Origin: Sphaerisporangium album
Lineage (GTDB): Bacteria; Actinomycetota; Actinomycetes; Streptosporangiales; Streptosporangiaceae
Assembly: GCF_003323745.1 (NCBI RefSeq)
Contig: NZ_QOIL01000004.1
Span: 124,001-188,000, forward strand
Direction of reading: 5' to 3'
Length of the DNA stretch: 64,000 nt
Shown here: positions 56,009 to 64,000 of the stretch, piece after piece
Layout of the letters: each line of letters begins with the position of its first letter
How positions within the stretch are numbered: the first letter of the stretch is position 1
Notes under the pieces: model-generated
Database searches by the model: none
Told to the model about the DNA's origin: nothing
Seen by the model: only the letters and a program-made list of their open reading frames with translations
Made by a program: the position numbers and the translations under genes

Positions 56009-58342
56009 CTAACGTTCGAGGGTGTGCCCCTCTTCCAGGGCCAGACGGGTCAGCTCGACCCGGGAGCCGACGCCGAGCTTGCGGAAGATCTGGCGCAGGT
56101 GGAACGCCACCGTGTGCACGCTGATGAACATCTGGTCGGCCACCTGCCGGTTCGTCCACCCCTCGGTGACCAGCAGCGCGACCGCGCACTCGGTGCCGGT
56201 CAGGCTGCCCCAGCCGGACACCGGCCGGTCGGCGGTCGCCCAGTGCCGGTGGCGCACCCCCATCTCGCGCAGCGTGCGGCGCACCCGGGCCGCGTCTCTG
56301 ACCGCCCCGGCCTCCTCGTAGCGGTCGAGCGCCCGCTCCAGCCCGCGCACTGCCCCCGGACGGTCGTCCCGGTCGGCGAGCACCACCCCGAGGTCCTCGG
56401 CCGCGGACGCCCGCGCCCACGGGTCGCCGCCCTCCTCGCAGGCGGCCCGCAGCGCCTCCGCGTCGTCGTCCAGCAGCCCGCGGGCGTGCAGGGCCGCGGC
56501 GCGGCTGGCGGTGAACCCCGGGTTGCGGGCCGCCAGGGTCTCGGACGCGGCCACCACCGCCTCGGCGGCCGCGCGGTCCCCGGCGGCGAGGGCCCGCCTC
56601 ACCAGCCAGGACGCGGCGTCCGGCTCGCCGGCCAGCACCCTGCGCGCCTCCCGCGGACCGGAGTAGACGTGCGTGACGAGCTTGACGGCCTCGGCCGGGC
56701 CGTCCCGGGCTTCGACGGCCTGCGCGGCGACGATCGAGCACCACGCGGGCGTGACCGTCCCGGCGCCCGGCGGCTCCCGGGACGCCTCGACGTGCCGGCA
56801 GGCCCCGCTCACGTCGCCCCGGCGCAGCGCCACCGCCGCGAGCACCGACTCCGCGAGCGGGCCGAACAGGCGGGTCCCGAGGCCGTCGGCCAGATCGAGG
56901 GCGGCCCGTGCCTGCGCGGCGGCCTCGTCCAACCGGCCCGCGACCAGCTCCACGCGCGCCAGGGACGCCGCCGGTCCCGCCGCCCACGCGGCCTGCCCCA
57001 GCGCCTCGACCTCCCGGCCGGCCTCCTCGATCAGCGCCCGAGCCTCGTCCGGCCGCCGGGCGTCGGCCAGCATCGCGGCCAGCGCCAGGCGCGGATGCGT
57101 CCGGCGCACCGAAACCGGCCCGTCGCCCGCCCGCCGCACGGCCTCGCGGGCCAGTCGCAGCCCCTCGGCGAGGCGGCCGGACTCCCATCGGGTCATGGCC
57201 AGCACCACCATGGCCCCGGCGACCACGTCCTCGCCCCGCCCGTCCCCGGCCGCCCACACCGCCGGGCCGCCCCGGTCGAGCAGGATCCGCCCGGCCTGGT
57301 GGCGCAGCGCGTTGCGCACGGGCGCGGGCAGGCCGGCGGCGACGGCCCGCCACACCAGCTCGTGCCGGAACTCCAGCTCGTCGCCGGCGGCGGTGAGGAT
57401 GCCGGCGTCCAGGGCCTCCTCGAACGCGGGCAGCAGCGTCGCCGCGTCCGTCCCCGCCAGCTCGGCCGCGTCCTCGGCGGAGAAGGTGTGGCCGAGGACG
57501 GCCGCCGCCTCGACCAGCAGCCGGGTCTCGCGGCCGAGACCGTCCAGCATCGCGCGCGCGACGGCGTGCACGCGCTCGGGCGGGTGGTCGGACAGCAGCC
57601 GGGCGCGCCCGCCCGCGACCTCGACCGCGCCCTCCTCGCGCAGGCCCGTCAGCAGCTCGGTGAGCAGGTGAGGGTTGCCCCCGGCGCTCGCGGCGAACGC
57701 GAGCACGTCCGGGTCCGGCGCCGCGCCGAGCAGGTCGGACGCAAGCGCGGCCACCGCCTCCTCGTCCAGCGGCCCCAGCGCGGCCCGCGTCGCCCCGTCC
57801 CTTTCCAGCACGTCGAACAGGCGCCGCGCGTCGTCGTCCGGCGTCCCCGCCGGGTGCGGGCCGGGCGTCTCGGAGAAGCCCGTGCGCCGGGCCAGCAGCC
57901 ACACCACCGGCGTGTGCGCCAGCTCCCAGTGCAGCGTCCGCAGCGCCGCGAGCGTGTCGTGCCCGGCCCACTGCAGGTCGTCCAGGCAGACCAGCACCGG
58001 ACGGGTGGACGCGGACTTCTCCAGCCGTGTCCGGAGCCGTTCCAGCAGGTGGAGCCGAGGGTCACGCCAGTCGCCCGGCGCCTCGTCGTCGAGGAACTCG
58101 CGGACCGGCGGCTCGTCCAGGGCCATGAACAGCGGCGCCAGCGGGACGAACTCGCCCAGCCGCTCGGCCCCGCCGCTGATCGGCAGGAAACCCTCCTCGG
58201 ACGCCCGCGCGGCCGCCTCGGCGAGCAGCAGGCTCTTGCCCGTTCCCGGCCCACCTTCGATCAGTAGCGTCCCGCCCTCGCCCGTCCGGGCCGCCTTCAG
58301 CAGCCGGGTGACGGTGTGCCATTCGGGGTCGCGTCCGCGCAT
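56009..58342 (-). CDS. Second large ATP-binding LuxR (LAL) regulator
   Basis: 777 aa; ATG at 58342 directly after a GGGGGGAGGC ribosome site. N-terminal [13 protein letters not shown], Walker [10 protein letters not shown] (about 29-37), Walker [13 protein letters not shown] (about 115-126), helical repeats rich in Ala/Arg (residues 380-700), LuxR HTH at about 712-770 ([20 protein letters not shown], then [18 protein letters not shown]). Smaller than the regulator at 33-36 kb and not a close copy. It is divergent from the dnaK operon with a 222-nt gap, and its target is unknown. Confidence 0.93.
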   Translation of the reverse strand: MRGRDPEWHTVTRLLKAARTGEGGTLLIEGGPGTGKSLLLAEAAARASEEGFLPISGGAERLGEFVPLAPLFMALDEPPVREFLDDEAPGDWRDPRLHLLERLRTRLEKSASTRPVLVCLDDLQWAGHDTLAALRTLHWELAHTPVVWLLARRTGFSETPGPHPAGTPDDDARRLFDVLERDGATRAALGPLDEEAVAALASDLLGAAPDPDVLAFAASAGGNPHLLTELLTGLREEGAVEVAGGRARLLSDHPPERVHAVARAMLDGLGRETRLLVEAAAVLGHTFSAEDAAELAGTDAATLLPAFEEALDAGILTAAGDELEFRHELVWRAVAAGLPAPVRNALRHQAGRILLDRGGPAVWAAGDGRGEDVVAGAMVVLAMTRWESGRLAEGLRLAREAVRRAGDGPVSVRRTHPRLALAAMLADARRPDEARALIEEAGREVEALGQAAWAAGPAASLARVELVAGRLDEAAAQARAALDLADGLGTRLFGPLAESVLAAVALRRGDVSGACRHVEASREPPGAGTVTPAWCSIVAAQAVEARDGPAEAVKLVTHVYSGPREARRVLAGEPDAASWLVRRALAAGDRAAAEAVVAASETLAARNPGFTASRAAALHARGLLDDDAEALRAACEEGGDPWARASAAEDLGVVLADRDDRPGAVRGLERALDRYEEAGAVRDAARVRRTLREMGVRHRHWATADRPVSGWGSLTGTECAVALLVTEGWTNRQVADQMFISVHTVAFHLRQIFRKLGVGSRVELTRLALEEGHTLER

Positions 58343-58564
58343 GCCTCCCCCCGATCACGGGGTCGTCCGTCCCTCCCACCGTACACATGGCCTGAACTGG
58401 GCTTTCCTACCAGGTTGAAGGATGTGCCCGGCCGTTTCGCCGTCCAATGTCGAATGTGTGGGCGTACGTGGTGTCACGCCCGCTTCGGGGCGCCCACGCC
58501 GCGTCAGCGTGCACGCGACCGGCGGGTCACGGGAGCGGGAAGCCGCGGAGCCAGGGAGGACGCA

Positions 58565-60463
58565 ATGGCCAAGGCAGTCGGAATCGATCTCGGCACGACC
58601 AACTCCGTCATCGCGACGACGGAGGAGGGGCAGCCGGTCGTCATACCCAACGCGGAGGGCCAGCGGACCACGCCGTCGGTGGTGGCCTTCACCGAAACCG
58701 GCGAGCGCCTGGTAGGCCAGCTCGCCCGCCGCCAGGCCATCCTCAACCCCAAGGGCACGATCTACTCGGTCAAACGCTTCATCGGACGCCGCTACGACGA
58801 GGTGCAGAGCGAGATCCACGCCGTGTCGTTCGACGTCGTGCCCGGCCCGGACGGGGCCGTGCGGTTCAAGGTCAGGGACAAGCTGTACGCGCCGGAGGAG
58901 ATCTCGGCGCTGATCCTGCGCAAGCTCGTCCAGGACGCCTCCAAGTTCCTCGGCGAGAAGATCAACGAGGCCGTCATCACCGTCCCCGCCTACTTCAACG
59001 ACGCCCAGCGGCACGCCACCCGCGACGCGGGGAAGATCGCGGGCCTGGAGGTCATGCGGATCATCAACGAGCCGACGGCGGCGGCGCTCGCGTACGGCCT
59101 GGACAAGAAGGGCAGCGAGACCGTCCTGGTCTTCGACCTCGGCGGCGGCACGTTCGACGTCAGCGTCCTCGACATCGGGGAGGGCGTGATCGAGGTACGG
59201 GCCACCGCGGGCGACACCCACCTCGGCGGCGACGACTTCGACCGGCGCCTCGTGGACTACCTCGCCGACGAGTTCCAGCGGCAGGAGGGCATCGACCTGC
59301 GCCAGGACCCGCAGGCGCTCCAGCGGTTGTTCGAGGCGGCCGAGAAGGCCAAGGTGGAGCTATCCTCGGTCACCCAGACGACGGTCAGCCTGCCGTTCAT
59401 CACCGCGGACGCGAACGGGCCGAAGCACCTCAACACCACCCTGATGCGCTCGACGTTCGAGGAGATCACCCGGGATCTGGTCGAGCGGACCATGGGCCCG
59501 GTGAAGCAGGCCATGGAGGACGCCAAGCTGACGGCCGACGACCTCGACGAGGTCATCCTGGTCGGCGGCTCCACCCGCATCCCGGCCGTGCAGAGCATCG
59601 TGCGCCGCCTCACCGGCGGCAAGGAACCGAACATGACCGTCAACCCGGACGAGGTCGTGGCGGACGGCGCCGCGATCCAGGCCGGGGTCCTCAAGGGCGA
59701 GGTCAAGGACGTCCTGCTGCTCGACGTCACGCCCCTGTCGCTCGGCATCGAGACGCTCGGCGGCGTGATGACCAAGGTCCTGGAGCGCAACACCACCATC
59801 CCGGCCCGCCGCACCGAGACCTTCAGCACTGCGGAGGACAACCAGAACGCCGTGGACGTGGTCGTCCTGCAGGGCGAGCGCGAGCGGGCGGCCGACAACC
59901 GGGCGCTCGGGCGGTTCCGGCTGGAGAACATCCGGCCCGCGCCCCGGGGCGTGCCGCAGGTCGAGGTCACCTTCGACGTGGACGCCAACGGCATCCTCAA
60001 CGTCGCCGCCAAGGACAAGGACACCGGTGGCGAGCAGCGGATCACCATCAGCGAGAGCTCCAACCTGGACAAGAGCGAGATCGACCGCATGGTCCGCGAC
60101 GCCGAGGAGCACCGCGGCGAGGACCAGCGGCACCGCGAGGCGATCGACGCGCGCAACGAGCTGGACTCGGTGGCCTACCAGGTGGAGCGCAGGCTCACAG
60201 AGCTCGGGGACGCGGTGCCCGTGCACGAGAAGGCCCGCGCCGAGCAGCTCGTCGCGGACGCGCGGCAGGCGGTCAAGGAGGAGGCCCCGACCGAGCGGCT
60301 GCGCGACCTGACCTCCGAGCTGCAGCAGATCTACCACTCGCTGAGCGCCGTGTCGGCGCCGCGGGGCGAGCCCGCGGGCGCGGGCGCGGGGGCCCAGCAG
60401 CAGGGCGGGACCGGCGGCGGTCAGGACGACGTCATCGACGCGGAGTTCACGACATCCGATTGA
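58565..60463 (+). CDS. dnaK: Chaperone DnaK (Hsp70)
   Basis: 632 aa; ATG at 58565 after GGGAGGA. Complete Hsp70: phosphate loops [26 protein letters not shown], adenosine motif [13 protein letters not shown]; substrate domain from about residue 385 ([20 protein letters not shown]); C-terminal helical lid and a Gly/Gln-rich linker before the acidic end [12 protein letters not shown]. First gene of dnaK-grpE-cbpA-cbpM-clpB. Because the J-protein here lacks zinc fingers and HspR is absent, this may be a second DnaK of the cell (inference). The leader 58343-58564 shows no clear CIRCE or perfect HAIR element. Confidence 0.96.
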   Translation: MAKAVGIDLGTTNSVIATTEEGQPVVIPNAEGQRTTPSVVAFTETGERLVGQLARRQAILNPKGTIYSVKRFIGRRYDEVQSEIHAVSFDVVPGPDGAVRFKVRDKLYAPEEISALILRKLVQDASKFLGEKINEAVITVPAYFNDAQRHATRDAGKIAGLEVMRIINEPTAAALAYGLDKKGSETVLVFDLGGGTFDVSVLDIGEGVIEVRATAGDTHLGGDDFDRRLVDYLADEFQRQEGIDLRQDPQALQRLFEAAEKAKVELSSVTQTTVSLPFITADANGPKHLNTTLMRSTFEEITRDLVERTMGPVKQAMEDAKLTADDLDEVILVGGSTRIPAVQSIVRRLTGGKEPNMTVNPDEVVADGAAIQAGVLKGEVKDVLLLDVTPLSLGIETLGGVMTKVLERNTTIPARRTETFSTAEDNQNAVDVVVLQGERERAADNRALGRFRLENIRPAPRGVPQVEVTFDVDANGILNVAAKDKDTGGEQRITISESSNLDKSEIDRMVRDAEEHRGEDQRHREAIDARNELDSVAYQVERRLTELGDAVPVHEKARAEQLVADARQAVKEEAPTERLRDLTSELQQIYHSLSAVSAPRGEPAGAGAGAQQQGGTGGGQDDVIDAEFTTSD

Positions 60464-60565
60464 GGCGCCATCGAACGGACATAGGGGTTATATCAGCAAA
60501 TATCGGGCGTGCGTCGGCGGAGGCCGCGCCGCCGGCACGCATCGACTGGACGGGCGTGGGCTGAC

Positions 60566-61168
60566 ATGGCTGATCAACACGACGAGGCGCCGAGGGGAAC
60601 ACGGGCCGGGCCCGCCGGGCCCGCCACGCCCCCGGAGCCGCCGGAGCTCACCCGATCCGCCGAGACCTCCGAGACCGGGCCCCCGGAGACCGCCGAGAAC
60701 TTCGTGGGGTCCCCGGTCGAGGACATGGAGGCGAGGATCGCCGAGCTGGAGGACCGCTGGCTGAGGTCCGCCGCCGAGCTGGACAACTTCCGCAAGCGCA
60801 TCGCCAGGGACGCCGAGCGCATCCGCACCGACGAGCGCGACCGCGTGATCCGGGACTGGCTCCCGATCATCGACAACCTCGACCTCGCCCTGCGGCACGC
60901 CGGCGCGGTCAGCACGGCCGAGAACGCCGTCATCGAGGGCGTGCGCGCGGTGCGGGACCAGGCCGTCGGCCTGCTCGCCCGGCTCGGGTTCCGGCGTCAC
61001 GACGAGGTCGGGGTGCCGTTCGACCCGGCCTTCCACGAGGCCATGGGCACGGTCCAGAACGAGGAGCTGCCCGCCGGGACGGTCATGGAGACCGTGCGCC
61101 CCGGCTACGGGGAGGGCGAGCGGCAACTGCGCCCGGCGTCGGTGATCGTCTCGACCGCGCCGGACTGA
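60566..61168 (+). CDS. grpE: Nucleotide exchange factor GrpE
   Basis: 200 aa from the ATG at 60566 (weak ribosome site). A Pro/Glu-rich disordered N terminus of about 55 residues leads to a long helix ([20 protein letters not shown]) and the head: [27 protein letters not shown] and the beta-wing [12 protein letters not shown]...[17 protein letters not shown], all diagnostic. It releases ADP from DnaK. The 102-nt gap after dnaK has an AT-rich patch (TTATATC near 60486) that might hold an extra promoter. Confidence 0.95.
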   Translation: MADQHDEAPRGTRAGPAGPATPPEPPELTRSAETSETGPPETAENFVGSPVEDMEARIAELEDRWLRSAAELDNFRKRIARDAERIRTDERDRVIRDWLPIIDNLDLALRHAGAVSTAENAVIEGVRAVRDQAVGLLARLGFRRHDEVGVPFDPAFHEAMGTVQNEELPAGTVMETVRPGYGEGERQLRPASVIVSTAPD

Positions 61169-61178
61169 GGCGGGGACG

Positions 61179-62168
61179 ATGGCCGCGCGCGACTACTACG
61201 AGGCCCTGGGAGTGCCGAGGGCGGCCGACCAGGACGAGATCCAGCGCGCGTACCGCAAGCTCGCCCGCACCTACCACCCCGACGTGAACAAGGATCCGGG
61301 GGCCGAGGAGAAGTTCAAGGACGTCTCCGAGGCGTACGACGTGCTCTCCGACCCCGACAAGCGGCGCCGCTACGACGCGTTCGGCCCCGACTGGCGGTCG
61401 GTGCCCGAGGGCGTCGACCCCCGCGCCTGGTCCCGGGCGCGCGCCGGAGCCGGAGCCGGAGCCGGAGCGGGCTGGGGCGGCGGGCCGTGGGGCCGCGCCG
61501 GGCGCGCGTCGGCGGGGCAGGGCCAGGGCTTCCGGTTCAGCTCCGGCGAGGGCGTGGACATCGACCTGGAGGACCTCCTCGGCGGCATGTTCGGCGGCGG
61601 CACGGGACGGGGCGGCCGCTGGGGACCCACCCCGGGAGCCGACCAGGAGGTCGAGCTGCCCCTGACCGTGGACGAGGCGTACCACGGGGGCCGCCGCGCG
61701 CTGACGATCCAGGGGCCGGGCGGCCCGAGGACGATCCAGGTCACGATCCCCGCGGGGGTCACCGACGGCCAGCGGATCCGGCTGGCCGGCCAGGGCGGCA
61801 GCGGTTCGGACGGCGGCCGGGCGGGGGACCTGTATCTGGTCGTCCGCATCGCAGACCCCCGCTACCGCGTCGAGGGCCGCGACATCCACGTCCCGCTGCC
61901 GCTGGCCCCGTGGGAGGGGGCGCTCGGCGCGACCGTCGCCATCGACACCCCCGGCGGCGAGGCCAAGGTCAAGGTGCCGCCGGGCACCTCGACCGGCCGC
62001 CGCCTGCGCCTGCGCGGCCGCGGCCTCCCCAACCCGAAGGGCGCCCCCGGCGACCTGTACGCCGAGGCCCGGATCATGGTCCCGCCCCGCCTCACCGACG
62101 AGGAGCGGGAGCTGTTCGACCGGCTGGCGCGGGTCTCCGGCTTCAACCCGAGGAGGGGGACGTCATGA
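61179..62168 (+). CDS. J-domain co-chaperone of the CbpA type (no zinc finger)
   Basis: 329 aa, 10 nt after grpE. J domain 1-70 with the HPD motif in [17 protein letters not shown] Gly/Ala-rich linker (alternating GAGAG near residue 90, then GGG/GFRFSSG) leads to two C-terminal substrate-binding domains ([56 protein letters not shown]). The CxxCxGxG zinc repeats of DnaJ are missing, so it is a CbpA-like J-protein. Next gene encodes its probable modulator. Confidence 0.93.
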   Translation: MAARDYYEALGVPRAADQDEIQRAYRKLARTYHPDVNKDPGAEEKFKDVSEAYDVLSDPDKRRRYDAFGPDWRSVPEGVDPRAWSRARAGAGAGAGAGWGGGPWGRAGRASAGQGQGFRFSSGEGVDIDLEDLLGGMFGGGTGRGGRWGPTPGADQEVELPLTVDEAYHGGRRALTIQGPGGPRTIQVTIPAGVTDGQRIRLAGQGGSGSDGGRAGDLYLVVRIADPRYRVEGRDIHVPLPLAPWEGALGATVAIDTPGGEAKVKVPPGTSTGRRLRLRGRGLPNPKGAPGDLYAEARIMVPPRLTDEERELFDRLARVSGFNPRRGTS

Positions 62169-62228
62169 CCGGCGCGCCCGCTCTCCCCGGACGGCCGGGC
62201 CCGGTGAGGGCCGAGTGAGGAGGGGAAC

Positions 62229-62530
62229 ATGGCGACGTCACTCGTCCGGGTGCCCGGGATCGGCCTGGAGGCGTTCGCGCGGGCCGGCGGCCTTCACCCC
62301 GAGCAGGTGAGGCGGCTGGTCCGGCTGGGGCTGCTCGATCCCGTGGCCGTATCCGGGAACGACATCAGATTCCCGCCCTCCCAGCTCGTCCTGCTCGGCA
62401 GGATCGAACGCCTGCACGCGGGTCTCGCGCTCAACTACGCGTCGCTCGGCGTCGTCATCGACCTGCTCGACCGCATCGAGCGGCTCGAAGACGCCCTGCG
62501 GCACCGCTCACGACCCACGGGAGTCACATC

Positions 62531-62549
<19 letters not shown>
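62229..62549 (+). CDS. CbpM/MerR-like chaperone modulator
   Basis: 106 aa; ATG after GAGGAGGGG. One winged-helix-like MerR/HspR unit: [69 protein letters not shown]. The order and the last helix fit CbpM, which binds the J domain of CbpA, better than HspR, which is longer and binds HAIR sites; HspR-like DNA binding is not excluded. The stop lies 19 nt inside the clpB gene. Confidence 0.85.

Positions 62550-64000
<1,451 letters not shown>

Noticed and set aside
58400-58440. A possible HspR (HAIR) element, CTGAACTGG...CCAGGTTGAAG, before dnaK
   Set aside because: The arms need a gap to align and do not match CTTGAG-N9-CTCAAG. Too weak to call.
58447-60564. 705-codon plus-strand frame overlapping dnaK
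   Set aside because: Same strand but other frame than dnaK; dnaK is certain and the product here is Arg/Gly repeats.

Overview
The window is a high-GC actinomycete chromosome segment. Many GTG starts, extreme third-position GC, the gene order tRNA-Thr, tRNA-Met, rpmG, two MaoC dehydratases and murB, WhiJ-type XRE/ATPase pairs, large LuxR (LAL) regulators and DUF5753 proteins all point to Streptosporangiales or a close relative (inference; no 16S is present). I found no rRNA, CRISPR array, insertion sequence or complete prophage.

Layout. 1-9147 (minus): five tightly coupled genes (GTGA or ATGA overlaps at three of four junctions) coding for a 1185-aa unknown protein, a 61-aa protein, a LamG/tail-fibre-like protein, a soluble ComEC-like metallo-beta-lactamase and the start of a very large beta-rich protein that runs off the left edge. 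This is the best candidate here for an undescribed system. 9.4-19.5 kb holds envelope and secreted functions: a secreted protein, a fatty-acid desaturase, a His-containing membrane protein next to a PepSY-TM protein, a PhoX-like phosphatase, an F420-type nitroreductase behind two copies of one palindrome, and a secreted epoxide-hydrolase-like enzyme. 19.6-26.7 kb holds an azoreductase/MarR divergon, two GNAT loci (one broken), and a MarR-MFS-YceI-MarR cluster in which the exporter and the YceI protein both carry carboxypeptidase-regulatory-like (CnaB-like) repeats. 27.3-32.8 kb is housekeeping: tRNA-Thr, tRNA-Met, rpmG, HadA/HadB-like dehydratases, a degenerate glycosyltransferase, murB with an unusual insertion, and a GDT1-type Mn exporter behind a yybP-ykoY riboswitch. 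33.2-44 kb holds a LAL regulator, deoC with two aldehyde-dehydrogenase genes (the second lacks the catalytic half), a TetR/ABC-2-like divergon, a YbhN flippase-like protein, a LURP-one protein and a PspC protein. 44.3-52.6 kb holds lipB, an amino-acid permease, a choline-kinase-like enzyme divergent from a dimethylglycine/sarcosine dehydrogenase, a P450 and a PfkB kinase lacking its catalytic Asp. 52.7-58.3 kb holds a DJ-1/PfpI remnant, a secreted vanadium haloperoxidase, a WhiJ/AbaA-type pair and a second LAL regulator. 58.5-64 kb is a heat-shock operon dnaK-grpE-cbpA-cbpM-clpB, cut by the right edge; it encodes a CbpM-like modulator where actinobacteria usually have HspR.

Regulation can be read in several places: paired palindromes at 15.7 and 22.05 kb, single dyads at 12.2, 18.73, 20.35, 36.8, 41.1, 47.7 and 52.93 kb, a Mn riboswitch at 32.9 kb, and GC-rich hairpin terminators. 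All family assignments rest on motifs and length remembered from known families; no database search was possible.
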